A stretch of 64,000 nucleotides of DNA, taken from JAKOWB01 sp038363005. GTDB lineage: Bacteria; Pseudomonadota; Alphaproteobacteria; Kiloniellales; JACOMY01. The stretch lies in contig JBBQBI010000009.1 of the NCBI GenBank assembly GCA_038363005.1, positions 1 to 64,000 of the forward strand. The letters are read 5' to 3'. Made by a program: the position numbers and the translations under genes. Below are positions 24,432 through 33,326 of the stretch, piece after piece; positions within the stretch are counted from its first letter, which is position 1; every line of letters begins with the position of its first letter. Under the pieces are notes generated by a model. The model searched no databases. It saw only the letters and a program-made list of their open reading frames with translations, and was not told the origin of the DNA.

Positions 24432-27173
24432 ATGGCCGCCATGTGGGATGGCCTGATCGCCACCAAGTTCGTCGTGCCGCCGCCGCGCACCGATGCGATC
24501 GCTCGGCCACGGCTGCTGCAGCTGTTGGAACGCAGCGAGGAAGTGCCAGCGACCCTGCTGCTGGCACCGGCGGGCTCCGGCAAGTCGACCCTGCTGGCCG
24601 ACTGGTATCGCCGGCTGGAGGCGCGCGGCCACGCCATCGCCTGGCTGTCGCTCGACCCCGACGACAACGAGCCGCTGCGGTTCCTCAGCTACCTGGTGGC
24701 GGCGCTGACCCGGGCCGAGCCCAGCGTCGGCGCCCGTGCCGCCGCGCTGCTGCGCAGCGTCCCGGTGGCCGACGCCGAATCGCTGCTGCCGCTGATCGTC
24801 AACGACCTGGCGGCGGTGCAGGCGCGGGTCGCGCTCTTCGTCGACGACCTGCATGTGCTGAGCAGCCCCGCCATCGCCCAGTTCCTCGACAAGCTGCTGG
24901 CCTATGCGCCGCGCAACCTGTCGCTCTATCTCGCCAGCCGCAGCGAGCCGACGCTGGCGCTGGCACGCCTGCGGCTGCACCAGCAGGCCGTGGTGCTGAC
25001 GGAAATCGAGCTGCGCTTCGACCTCGACGAGGCCGAGCTGTTCCTCAACCGCCGCCGCGCGCTGGCGCTCTCGGCCGCGGACCTGCGGCTGCTGCACGCC
25101 AAGACCGAGGGCTGGGCCGCCGGCCTGGGCCTGGCCTCGCTGGCGCTGGAGCGGCGCCAGGCGCGCTCCGCCTTCCTGCAGAGCTTCTCCGGCACCGACC
25201 GCGACGTGGCCGAGTTCCTGGCGCACGACGTGCTGCTGCGGCAACCCGACGAGGTGCAGCAGTTCCTGCTCGCCACCTCGGTGCTGACCCGCTTCGACGC
25301 CGCCCTGGCGCGCGAAGTCACCGGCCGGGCCGACGCCGCCGCCATGCTGGAGCGGCTGCGCAGCGCCAACCTCTTCGTGGTGCCGCTGGACGACCAGGGG
25401 CGCTGGCTGCGCTATCACCACCTCTTCGCCGATTTCCTGCGCGCCCGGCTGGAGCGGCGCCACCCCGGCGCCACGGTCGGCCTGCACCGCAAGGCCGCCG
25501 CCTGGTACCAGGGCCAGGGCGAAGTCGATGCGGCGCTGTTTCACTGGCTGGCAGCCGGCGACGACGACCGCGCCGCCGCCTACATCGACGACGTCGCCAT
25601 GGAGTACCTGACGCGCGGCCAGCTGATGCTGATCCGCGACTGGCTGGCGCGGCTGCCCGAGGCAGCGATCCGTCGCCGCCCGCGCCTGGGCTTCATGGAA
25701 TCCTGGATCGGCTTCCACATGCTGGAGCCGCGCCGTGCCTATCGCGCGCTGAAGGCAGCCAGGCGCGCGCTGGGCCCCGGCGCGCACCCGATGGACGACG
25801 ACGCGCCCAGCCTGTCGCCCGCCATGCTGGGCGAGCTGCGTACCCTGATCGCCGGCACGCTGTCGGCCGCCGACCATAACCGCTGGTCGCGCGACCTGGC
25901 GCTGCGCTGGCTGCCGCGGCTGCCCAAGGACCAGCCCTTCCTGGCCGGCGTGCTGGCCAACATCCTGGGCTTCAGCCACTACACCCTGGGCGACATGGAC
26001 CTGGCAGCCGAGGCGGCGGAGCGGGCACGCGCCGAGCACCTGCGCGGCCGCTCGGTCTTTGGCATCGTCTACGCCGACCTGATCCTGGCCCTGGTGGAGA
26101 AGGCGCGCGGTCGCCTGGGCGCCGCCCAGGCGCTGCTGGAGCGCGCCCGCAGCCTGGCGCGGGAAACCCAGGGCAGCCCGTCCTATTCCGAGGCGCTGGT
26201 GGCGGTCTTCCTGGGCGAGCTGGCCTACGAGCGCGGCGACCTGGCGGAGGCCGACCGCCTGCTGACCGAGAACAACTACATCATCGAGGGCACGGCACTG
26301 ATCGTGCATGCCCTGGCCGGACACCTGCACTTGGCCCGCCTGGCGGCCCTGCAGGGCCGCGAGCAGAGCGCGCTGGAGATCCTCGACCGCGCCGAAGCGC
26401 TGGGGCGCGACCGGCTCTATCGCCGACTGCGTGCCGGCGTGCTGAACGACCGCGTCCGCCTGCTGCTGCAGCTAGGCGACCTGGCCGCCGCGCAGGCCGC
26501 GCTGCGCCGAGCCGGACTGCAGAACGAGCGCCTGCTGGCCAGTGCCCCGCCGCCCACCCCGGCGGTCGAACTGGAACGCGTCGCACTGGCCCGCGTGCTG
26601 CTGGCCGAGCAACGGCCCGACGCGGCGTTGAAGATCCTGGAGGAGCTGGCCGGGCGCATGGAACGCCAGGGCCGCGACCGCCGCCTGGCGCAGGTCAACT
26701 GCCTGAAGGTCGTGGCGCTGGACCGCATGGGCCGCCGCGCCCAGGCGCAGGAGCTGCTGTCCCGCACCCTGGCGAAGGCCGAGGCGCAGGGCCTGCTGCG
26801 CACCATCGCCGACGAGGGCCGGGCGCTGAAGCCGCTGCTCAGCGACTTGCTGGCCCGGGTTTCGGCGCTGGGCGGCGGGCCGCCGACTCCGGCCTACCTG
26901 CAGCGCCTGCTGGCCGCCCTGGCACAGCCTGGGCAGAAACCCCGCCCGGCGCCCCGCCCCCTGGCGGTCAACCTGGTCGAGGCGCTGTCGCCGCGCGAGC
27001 TCGACATCATGCGGCTGCTGGCCGAGGGCGGTTCCAACGCCGCGCTGGCCCGCGCACTGGCACTGTCGCCCACAACGGTGAAATGGCACCTGAAGAACAT
27101 CTACGGCAAGCTGGGCGTGGCCAGCCGCACCCAGGCGGTGCTGGCGGCGCAGAGCCTGAGGCTGCTGAGCTAG
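24432..27173 (+). CDS. MalT/AcoK-type LuxR family transcriptional activator
   Basis: 913 aa. STAND-type NTPase at the N-terminus with Walker A APAGSGKST (45-53) and Walker B-like VALFVDDLHVL. A long array of TPR-like helical repeats (about 380-830) forms the ligand-sensing superhelix. A C-terminal LuxR helix-turn-helix starts near residue 852 (LSPRELDIMRLLAEGGSN, then TVKWHLKNIYGKLGV). Length and order match the MalT family of ATP- and inducer-dependent activators. It lies 105 bp upstream of the deacetylase/Liv importer operon on the same strand, the usual place for a pathway-specific activator, so that operon is its most likely target. Confidence 0.92.
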   Translation: MAAMWDGLIATKFVVPPPRTDAIARPRLLQLLERSEEVPATLLLAPAGSGKSTLLADWYRRLEARGHAIAWLSLDPDDNEPLRFLSYLVAALTRAEPSVGARAAALLRSVPVADAESLLPLIVNDLAAVQARVALFVDDLHVLSSPAIAQFLDKLLAYAPRNLSLYLASRSEPTLALARLRLHQQAVVLTEIELRFDLDEAELFLNRRRALALSAADLRLLHAKTEGWAAGLGLASLALERRQARSAFLQSFSGTDRDVAEFLAHDVLLRQPDEVQQFLLATSVLTRFDAALAREVTGRADAAAMLERLRSANLFVVPLDDQGRWLRYHHLFADFLRARLERRHPGATVGLHRKAAAWYQGQGEVDAALFHWLAAGDDDRAAAYIDDVAMEYLTRGQLMLIRDWLARLPEAAIRRRPRLGFMESWIGFHMLEPRRAYRALKAARRALGPGAHPMDDDAPSLSPAMLGELRTLIAGTLSAADHNRWSRDLALRWLPRLPKDQPFLAGVLANILGFSHYTLGDMDLAAEAAERARAEHLRGRSVFGIVYADLILALVEKARGRLGAAQALLERARSLARETQGSPSYSEALVAVFLGELAYERGDLAEADRLLTENNYIIEGTALIVHALAGHLHLARLAALQGREQSALEILDRAEALGRDRLYRRLRAGVLNDRVRLLLQLGDLAAAQAALRRAGLQNERLLASAPPPTPAVELERVALARVLLAEQRPDAALKILEELAGRMERQGRDRRLAQVNCLKVVALDRMGRRAQAQELLSRTLAKAEAQGLLRTIADEGRALKPLLSDLLARVSALGGGPPTPAYLQRLLAALAQPGQKPRPAPRPLAVNLVEALSPRELDIMRLLAEGGSNAALARALALSPTTVKWHLKNIYGKLGVASRTQAVLAAQSLRLLS

Positions 27174-27203
27174 CGACAATTGACCTAGCGCCCTATCGCC
27201 CCA

Positions 27204-27221
27204 CCCCTCCTTTCGGAGGGG
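27204..27221. terminator. GC-rich stem-loop between regulator and deacetylase genes
   Basis: CCCCTCC-TTTC-GGAGGGG, a perfect 7-bp stem with a 4-nt loop 31 bp after the regulator stop. No U-run follows, so an intrinsic terminator is uncertain; it may be a remnant of the GC-rich palindrome family found elsewhere in the window. Confidence 0.35.
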
Positions 27222-27278
27222 GCCCCTCTCCGCCGACCCGTTAGCCTGCCTATGCAGACACCAGGGAGGATCCGCGCC

Positions 27279-28379
27279 ATGGCGACCGGTTGGCTCGTGC
27301 ACGAACTCTACATGTGGCACTCGACCGGCAACTACGCCTCGGTCTTCCCGCCGGGTTTGACCATCGAGCCGGACGAGCATGCCGAGAACCCGCGCACCAA
27401 GCGGCGCTTCCGCAACCTGCTGGAGGTCGCCGGCCTGGAGGAGCGCCTGACGCGGATCAAGCCGCGCCCGGCGACCGAGGGCGAGCTGGCGCGCTTTCAC
27501 ACCACCGACTACCTGCGCAGCATCAAGGAGATGAGCGACAAGGGCGGCGGCGACACCGGCTACCTGACACCCTTCGGCGCCGGCGGCTACGAGATCGCCA
27601 AGCTGTCGGCCGGCGGCACCATCGCCGCGGTCGACGCGGTGATCGAGGGGCGGGTGAAGAACGCCTATGCCCTGGTACGGCCGCCTGGCCATCACGCCGA
27701 GCGCGATCGCGGCATGGGTTTCTGCCTGTTCGGCAATGTCGCCGTCGCGGTGATGCATGCGCGCGCCGTGCACAAGCTGGGCCGCGTCGCCACGGTCGAC
27801 TGGGACGTGCACCACGGCAACGGCACCGAGCAGGCCTTCTATGAGGACGGCGAGGTGCTGACCATTTCACTGCACCAGGACCGCCTCTTCCCGCTCGACA
27901 CCGGCGCGGTGAAAGACAACGGCAAGGGCAAGGGAGAGGGCGCCAATATCAACATCCCGCTGCCGCCCGGCAGCGGCGTCGGCGCCTATATCGCCGCCTT
28001 CGAGCGCGTGGTGCTGCCGGCGTTGCGCCGCTTCAAGCCGGAGTTGATCGTCGTGCCCTCGGGCTTCGACGCTGGCGGCAACGACCCGCTGGGCCGCATG
28101 ATGATGACCAGCCGCGGCTATGCGCAGCTCACCCGCCTGCTGATGCAGGCGGCCGACGAGCTCTGCGGCGGCCGACTGGTGCTGTCGCACGAGGGCGGCT
28201 ACTCGCCGGTCCATGTACCCTATTGCGGACTGGCAGTGATGGAAGAGCTGTCCGGGATCCGCTCCGGCATCGAGGATCCCTGGCTGGTCAACATGGAGGG
28301 CTGGGGCCAGCAGGAGCTGATGCCCCATCAGGCAGCGGCGATCGCCGACGCGGCGGCGCTCGTGGACCGCATCCGTTGA
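27279..28379 (+). CDS. Class II histone-deacetylase-family amidohydrolase
   Basis: 366 aa; ATG 27279 has AGGGAGGA 8 nt upstream, better than in-frame ATG 27252. Arginase/deacetylase-fold Zn hydrolase: RPPGHHAERDRGMGFC carries the two active-site His (138-139), VDWDVHHGNG the Zn ligands D176 and H178, SGFDAGGNDPLG the third ligand Asp, and SHEGGYSP the terminal Gly-rich loop with catalytic partner. Bacterial members remove acetyl groups from polyamines or other small N-acetyl amides. The gene leads an operon with a Liv-type importer (42 bp to the SBP gene), so the imported solute is probably its substrate: an acetylated amine or related amide (inference). Confidence 0.9.
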   Translation: MATGWLVHELYMWHSTGNYASVFPPGLTIEPDEHAENPRTKRRFRNLLEVAGLEERLTRIKPRPATEGELARFHTTDYLRSIKEMSDKGGGDTGYLTPFGAGGYEIAKLSAGGTIAAVDAVIEGRVKNAYALVRPPGHHAERDRGMGFCLFGNVAVAVMHARAVHKLGRVATVDWDVHHGNGTEQAFYEDGEVLTISLHQDRLFPLDTGAVKDNGKGKGEGANINIPLPPGSGVGAYIAAFERVVLPALRRFKPELIVVPSGFDAGGNDPLGRMMMTSRGYAQLTRLLMQAADELCGGRLVLSHEGGYSPVHVPYCGLAVMEELSGIRSGIEDPWLVNMEGWGQQELMPHQAAAIADAAALVDRIR

Positions 28380-28420
28380 GCCGCGCGACAACACAACAAC
28401 AGGCTGAGGGAGACAGCACC

Positions 28421-29758
28421 ATGACCGACAAGATTGCTGAGAAGCTGGAGAAGGCCGCGACGCTCGGCCGGCGCGAGCTGTTCAAGCGTGGCGTGGTCGC
28501 CGCCGGTGGCTCCGCCGCCATCCTGGCCGGCCTGAATGGCGAGGCAAAGGCCGACGGCGAGCCCATCCCGGTGGGCCAGGCGGCGCCGTTGACCGCCTTC
28601 GCCGCCGCCGACGGCATCGAGTTCCAGAACGGCTTGAACCTGGCCTGCGAGGAAATCAACGCCATGGGCGGCATCCTGGGCCGCCCGCTGGAGCCCTACT
28701 TCGAGGACACCAAGGAGATGGGTGACGCCACCAACGTGCAGGCGGTGCAGCGCCTGATCGACCGGCACGGCGTCTACGCCATCCTGAACGGCTACAACGT
28801 CGGCAGCGGCACCGCGATCCAGGACGTCGTCGCCGACGCTGGGATCATCTACGTCCACTACGACACCACGATCGGCCACAACAACCTGATCAAGTCGGAC
28901 CCGGAGCGCTACTACGGCTCCTTCCAAGGCGACCCGGCGGAGTACTGGTACGGCCCCGGCTACCTGAAGTTCATGGCCCAGCTCGAGGAGCAGGGGAAGT
29001 GGAAGCGCGCCAACAACAAGATGGCGATCATCACTTCGGCCGGCGTCTATTCGGTCAACATCGCCAACGCGCTGCGTGACACCGGCAAGGACTACGGCTG
29101 GGAAATCAGCCTGTTCGAGACAGTGAACGTGCCGATCTCGGAATGGGGCCCGACCCTGGCCAAGCTGCGCGCCGACCCGCCGGGTGCCATCGCCATCACC
29201 CACTTCTATCCGCAGGACCTGGCGCAGTTCATGGTGCAGTTCGTGCCGAACCCGACGCCGTCGCTGATCTACATGCAGTACGGCCCGACCCTGCCGTCGT
29301 TCCGCGAGGTCGGCAAGGACGCGGTGAACGGCGTGCTCTTCGCCACCGTCGTCGGCTGCCTGCAGGACGAGATCGGCAAGGCCTTCGAGACCCGCTACAA
29401 GGCCAAGTTCGGTCCCAATGCCGGGCACATGTCGGGCGGCCAGTCCTATGACGGTGCCTACATCTGGGCGATCGCCGCGGCGCTTGCCGGCGGCCCTGGC
29501 GAACAGGGCAACGACGAGCAGAACCGCAAGGTGGCAGCGCGCATGCGCCAGCTCATCTATCGCGGCGTCAACGGCACCACCCGCTTCATCCCGAACGAGA
29601 ACGCGGCCTACACCTATCCGACGCAGGTCAACGACTCCTCGCTCGGCATGCCGCATCTCTTCCTGCAGCATCAGGACTACACCAAGGATGCGACCCTGAT
29701 CGCGCCGGCGCCCTATGGTGTCGGCGACTTCAAACTGCCGCCTTGGCTCAAGGCCTAG
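28421..29758 (+). CDS. Liv/Urt-type ABC transporter substrate-binding protein
   Basis: 445 aa from ATG 28421 (GAGGGAG upstream); the open frame to 28223 is a shadow inside the deacetylase gene. The N-terminus has a twin-arginine-like signal: GRRELFKRG followed by a hydrophobic VVAAGGSAAILAGL. The mature protein is a periplasmic type I binding protein (Peripla_BP_6): VGQAAPLTAFAAADG, NLACEEINAMGGILGRPL, PGAIAITHFYPQDLAQF. It is most like the amide/urea/branched-chain branch; the ligand cannot be read from sequence. The ATPase gene starts 7 nt downstream. It may be exported folded by Tat, which is unusual for this family. Confidence 0.9.
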   Translation: MTDKIAEKLEKAATLGRRELFKRGVVAAGGSAAILAGLNGEAKADGEPIPVGQAAPLTAFAAADGIEFQNGLNLACEEINAMGGILGRPLEPYFEDTKEMGDATNVQAVQRLIDRHGVYAILNGYNVGSGTAIQDVVADAGIIYVHYDTTIGHNNLIKSDPERYYGSFQGDPAEYWYGPGYLKFMAQLEEQGKWKRANNKMAIITSAGVYSVNIANALRDTGKDYGWEISLFETVNVPISEWGPTLAKLRADPPGAIAITHFYPQDLAQFMVQFVPNPTPSLIYMQYGPTLPSFREVGKDAVNGVLFATVVGCLQDEIGKAFETRYKAKFGPNAGHMSGGQSYDGAYIWAIAAALAGGPGEQGNDEQNRKVAARMRQLIYRGVNGTTRFIPNENAAYTYPTQVNDSSLGMPHLFLQHQDYTKDATLIAPAPYGVGDFKLPPWLKA

Positions 29759-29765
29759 GCGTCGC

Positions 29766-30563
29766 ATGACGGCGACCGCCACCAGCCAGCCGCTGCTCGA
29801 GGTGACCGCCGTCACCAAGAGTTTCGGCGCGCTGGTGGCGGTCGACCGCCTGTCCTTCACGCTGGCGGAAGGCGAGGTGCTGGGCATCGGCGGGCCCAAT
29901 GGCGCCGGCAAGACCACGCTGTTCGAGGTCATCTCCGGCCTGTCGCCAGCCACCACCGGCAGCATCCGCTTCGCCGGACAGGACATCACGCGGCTGTCGG
30001 CGGAAGCGATCTGCCACGCCGGGATCGCCCGCACCTTCCAGCTCAATGCCGCCTTCGACAGCCTGACCGTGCGTGAGAATGTCGAGGTCGCGGCGCAGTT
30101 CGGCCGCGCCAACCGCGGCGTGCCGGGCCTGCGGCTCGACCGCCGGACCCGCGCCGCGGTGGACGAGGCGTTGGACATCACCGGGCTTGGCGACCGCCAG
30201 CACCGCGTCGCCGCCAAGCTGCCGGTGCTCGACCGCAAGATGCTGATGATCGCCGCCGCGCTGGCCACCGAGCCGCGCCTAGTGCTGATGGACGAACCGG
30301 TCGGCGGCCTGACACCGGGCGAGATCGACCGCGTCGTCGCCCTGGTCGAACGCCTGCGCGGCGAGGGCCGCAGCATCATCCTGATCGAGCACGTCATGCG
30401 CTTTCTGGTGCAGCTGTCCGACCGGGTGCTGATCCTGCATCACGGCGAGAAGATCTATGAGGGCGCGCCCAAGGGCCTGGTGCAGGACGCCCAGGTGATC
30501 GACGTCTACCTGGGCCAGGGCGCCTCGCAGCGCCTGGCCGGCTACATGGCGGGGCGCGCGTGA
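29766..30563 (+). CDS. livG: Liv-type ABC ATP-binding protein (LivG-like)
   Basis: 265 aa from ATG 29766, 7 nt after the SBP stop. Walker A GPNGAGKTT, the LivG-specific GIARTFQLNAAFDSLTVREN, Walker B VLMDEPVGGL and switch His in LIEHVM are intact. The ABC signature is unusual: LPVLDRK (152-158) stands where LSGGQ or LPYGQQ is expected. Because a LivF partner with a canonical signature is encoded next (GTGA overlap), one of the two composite ATP sites may be degenerate. Energises uptake with the LivF, LivH and LivM homologues below. Confidence 0.9.
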   Translation: MTATATSQPLLEVTAVTKSFGALVAVDRLSFTLAEGEVLGIGGPNGAGKTTLFEVISGLSPATTGSIRFAGQDITRLSAEAICHAGIARTFQLNAAFDSLTVRENVEVAAQFGRANRGVPGLRLDRRTRAAVDEALDITGLGDRQHRVAAKLPVLDRKMLMIAAALATEPRLVLMDEPVGGLTPGEIDRVVALVERLRGEGRSIILIEHVMRFLVQLSDRVLILHHGEKIYEGAPKGLVQDAQVIDVYLGQGASQRLAGYMAGRA

Positions 30564-31273
30564 GCGGCGCGTTGGAAATCCACGACCTCAGCGCCGGCTA
30601 CCTCGGCCGCGATGTGCTGCATGGCATCTCGCTCAGCGTGCCGGCGCAGGGCCTGGTCGCCATCATCGGTCCCAACGGCCATGGCAAGACCACGCTGCTG
30701 CGCGCCATCTCCGGCCTGGTGCCGCGCGCCACCGGCAGCATCACGCTGGACGGCCGTCCGCTGCAGGCGCTGCGGCCCGACGCCAGGGTCGCCGCCGGTG
30801 TGGTGCAGGTGCCGCAGGGCGACATGGTCTTCGCCGAGATGACGGTGCTCGACAACCTGCTGATGGGCGCCTACCTGCCGGCCGCCGCCCGCGGCGCCAA
30901 GCAGCGCCTGGAGGAGGTCTTCACCCTGCTGCCCAAGCTGGCGGAGCGGCGGGCGCAGGTGGCCTCGACCCTGTCCGGCGGCGAGCGGCGCATGCTGGGC
31001 ATCGGCCGCGGCCTGATGGCCGATGGCCGCGTCATCCTGCTGGACGAACCGTCGCTCGGCCTCGCCCCCATCATCATCGAGCAGATCTACGCGCTGATCG
31101 CCCGCCTGAAGGCCAGCGGCCGCACCCTGGTGGTGGTGGAGGAAAATGCCGCGCGCGTCGTCGAGCTGGCGGACGCCATCTACCTGCTGGACGACGGCCG
31201 CTTCGTCTGGTCCGGCGCCGGGGCGGAGCTGATGGCCCGGCCGGAGATTCTGGAGACCTACTTCGGCGGATGA
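30560..31273 (+). CDS. livF: Liv-type ABC ATP-binding protein (LivF-like)
   Basis: 237 aa, GTG start in a GTGA overlap with livG. Walker A GPNGHGKTT, Q-loop VVQVPQGDMVFAEMTVLDN, canonical signature LSGGERR, Walker B VILLDEPSLGLAP. It has the standard LivF length and the family-typical ENAARVVELADAIYLLDDG near the C-terminus. It partners LivG in the heterodimeric ATPase of the importer. A 151-bp gap holding a large palindromic element separates it from the permease genes, so ATPase and permease expression may be uncoupled. Confidence 0.93.
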   Translation: MSGALEIHDLSAGYLGRDVLHGISLSVPAQGLVAIIGPNGHGKTTLLRAISGLVPRATGSITLDGRPLQALRPDARVAAGVVQVPQGDMVFAEMTVLDNLLMGAYLPAAARGAKQRLEEVFTLLPKLAERRAQVASTLSGGERRMLGIGRGLMADGRVILLDEPSLGLAPIIIEQIYALIARLKASGRTLVVVEENAARVVELADAIYLLDDGRFVWSGAGAELMARPEILETYFGG

Positions 31274-31292
31274 AAAATCGACCGACCAAGGG

Positions 31293-31402
31293 CCCTCACC
31301 CTACCCTCTCCCGCCAGACGGGGGAGTGGGGGGGCTTGTGGCTCGCTCCCGCAGCTATCGCCCCCCTCTCCCGCTTCGGGCGGGAGAGGGCCGGGGTGAG
31401 GG
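31293..31402. repeat. Composite GC-rich palindromic element (intergenic)
   Basis: Outer arms CCCTCACCC/GGGGTGAGGG enclose two inner hairpins (CCCTCTCCCGCC with GGGGGAGTGGG; CCCCTCTCCCGC-TTCG-GGCGGGAGAGGG). Same architecture as the 12508-12617 element, including GGCTCGC in the middle. It fills most of the livF-livH gap. Confidence 0.8.
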
Positions 31403-31424
31403 CGTTCGGTATGTCGGTGTCCCC

Positions 31425-32309
31425 ATGAGCCTCGACATCATCATCCAGATCATCGCCTCGGGCCTCACACTGGGCGCCATGTATGCGGTCTCTACCGTCG
31501 GGCTGTCGCTGGTCTGGGGCTCGCTCGGCATGTTGAACATGGCGCACGGCGGGCTGATGGCCTTCGGCGGCTATGCCGCCTACTACGCGATGAACGCGCT
31601 GGGCCTGCCGCTGCTGCCGGCGCTGCTGGCGGCGATCCTGGTCGGCGCCGTCCTGGGCGCCATCGTCTATCACGGCGCGGTGCGCCTGATGCTGCGGCAG
31701 AAGGCCTTCGAAACCAACGTGGTGATCGCCACGGTCGGCCTGGCCTTCGTGCTGGAGAACGCCATCCAGAAGCTGTTCGGCGCCCAGGCGCAGCGCCAGC
31801 CGCTGCAGGTCGAAGGCGCCATCGAGGTCGGCAACGTCGTGGTGCCGCTGCAGAACATCGTGATCCTGGTCACCGCCCTGCTGCTGATGCTGATCGTCGC
31901 GCTGCTGCTGCAGAAGAGCCGCATCGGCCGCGCCATCCGCGCCACCGCGATGAACCGCGAGGCGGCGCAGCTGATGGGCGTGCGGGTCGGGCAGATCTAT
32001 GCCCTGGTGCTGATGCTGGCGGGATCGCTGGCGGCGGTATCGGGGGTGATGATCTCCTCGCTCACCGGGCTGTCGCCCGGCGTCGGTGCCGACCCCATGC
32101 TGAAGGCCTTCATCATCTGCATCGTTGCCGGGCTGGGGAACGTCTATGGCGCGGTCGGCTCGGCCCTGGCGCTGGGGCTGATCGAAGCGCTGTCGCAGTT
32201 CGTGCTGGGCGTGCGCTTCGGCTTCGCCACGCTGCTGCTGATCGTCATCGTCGTGCTGATCTGGCGGCCCAACGGGTTGTTCGGCCGGCAGCAGGTGACA
32301 CGCCTATGA
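31425..32309 (+). CDS. livH: Liv-type ABC permease (LivH-like)
   Basis: 294 aa from ATG 31425; the longer open frame runs through the palindromic element and is rejected. Eight or so hydrophobic helices, with LivH landmarks: GLTLGAMYAVSTVGLSLVWG at the N-terminus, the GxxxNMAHGGLMAFG loop and the cytosolic coupling segment GRAIRATAMNREAAQLMGV. C-terminal GLGNVYGAVGSALALGLIEA is also typical. Inner-membrane half of the translocation pore with the LivM homologue, whose gene overlaps its stop by 4 nt. No strong ribosome binding site is visible (GGTGTCCCC precedes the ATG), so translation may depend on structure of the repeat-containing leader. Confidence 0.9.
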   Translation: MSLDIIIQIIASGLTLGAMYAVSTVGLSLVWGSLGMLNMAHGGLMAFGGYAAYYAMNALGLPLLPALLAAILVGAVLGAIVYHGAVRLMLRQKAFETNVVIATVGLAFVLENAIQKLFGAQAQRQPLQVEGAIEVGNVVVPLQNIVILVTALLLMLIVALLLQKSRIGRAIRATAMNREAAQLMGVRVGQIYALVLMLAGSLAAVSGVMISSLTGLSPGVGADPMLKAFIICIVAGLGNVYGAVGSALALGLIEALSQFVLGVRFGFATLLLIVIVVLIWRPNGLFGRQQVTRL

Positions 32310-33280
32310 GCGCGCGCGGCCATCTGCTGATCGGCCTGGTGGTGGTGTTGCTGGCCATCGCCCTGCCCTTCGTCTTCCCGATCAACTACGTCATCACCCA
32401 GGTCACGCTGCTGTTCGTCTGGGGCACCGTGGTGACGCAGTGGAACCTGGTCTATGGCGTCGCCGGCATCTTCTCGCTGGCGCAGATGGCGCTCTTCGCC
32501 GTCGGCGCCTATGCCGCCGCCATGCTGGCCTTCTACTTCGGCTGGTCGCTGTGGCTGGCCATGCCGGTGGCGGCGCTGATCACCGTCGTGGTGTCGGTGC
32601 TGGTCGGGCTGGCCTGCCTGCGGCTGCGCGGGCCCTATGTCGCTCTGCTGACCCTGGCGATCGCCCAGGTGCTCTACCTGGTGATCGTCAACGACACCGA
32701 CTGCTACACCACCGAGGGCTCCGGCTGCCTGCCCTTCTTCGGCGGCGTGCGCGGCCTGACGCGCTTCGGCGACATGGGCTTCCGCGACTGGCTGGGACAG
32801 GACTGGCGCCTTGGCCACTACTTCGTCGCGCTGGCACTGCTGGCGCTAGCGCTGGTCTTCTCCGCCGTCATCATGCGCGGGCCGCTGGGCCTGGCCTTTC
32901 GCGCGCTGCGCGACAACCCCGGGCTGGCGCGCTCGCGCGGCATCAGCCGTTTCAAGTACCAGATCTGGGTCTTCGCCCTCTCGGCCTTCTTCACCGGCCT
33001 GGCCGGCGCCTTCTACGCCGCCAATTTCAAGACCATCGGGCCGACGGTCTTCTCCTTCTCGCTGCTGCTGTTCCTCATCGCCATGATGACGGTGGGTGGC
33101 ATCGGCACGCTGTGGGGTCCGCTGCTCGGCGCCCTGCTGCTGATGGGCGTCGACGAGGGGCTGCGCGAGGTGCAGGACTGGCGTGACATCGGCCTTGGCC
33201 TGCTGCTGGTGGTCTTCGTCATCCTGCTGCCGCAGGGCATCGTCGGGGCGCTCAGTCGCCGCGACCGCGGCGGCGGTTGA
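32306..33280 (+). CDS. livM: Liv-type ABC permease (LivM-like)
   Basis: 324 aa, ATGA overlap with livH. Multi-pass inner-membrane protein with LivM features: GVAGIFSLAQMALFAVGAYAAA, VGLACLRLRGPYVALLTLAIAQ and the coupling segment GLAFRALRDNPGLARSRGISRFKYQ. Near the C-terminus MTVGGIGTLWGPLLGA is typical of the family. Together with the LivH, LivG and LivF homologues and the upstream SBP it completes a five-component importer. The dioxygenase-like gene follows after 46 bp. Confidence 0.92.
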   Translation: MSARGHLLIGLVVVLLAIALPFVFPINYVITQVTLLFVWGTVVTQWNLVYGVAGIFSLAQMALFAVGAYAAAMLAFYFGWSLWLAMPVAALITVVVSVLVGLACLRLRGPYVALLTLAIAQVLYLVIVNDTDCYTTEGSGCLPFFGGVRGLTRFGDMGFRDWLGQDWRLGHYFVALALLALALVFSAVIMRGPLGLAFRALRDNPGLARSRGISRFKYQIWVFALSAFFTGLAGAFYAANFKTIGPTVFSFSLLLFLIAMMTVGGIGTLWGPLLGALLLMGVDEGLREVQDWRDIGLGLLLVVFVILLPQGIVGALSRRDRGGG

Positions 33281-33326
33281 CAAGGACTCCCGGCGGTAGG
33301 ACGACTCTCGGCGGGAGGACCGCAAT

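Noticed and set aside
22428..26330. 1300-codon open frame on the minus strand opposite the sensor kinase and MalT-type genes
   Set aside because: Low-complexity Gln/Arg/Gly/His-rich translation with no domain; both genes on the plus strand are strongly supported by motifs. GC-rich DNA lacks stop codons on the antisense strand.
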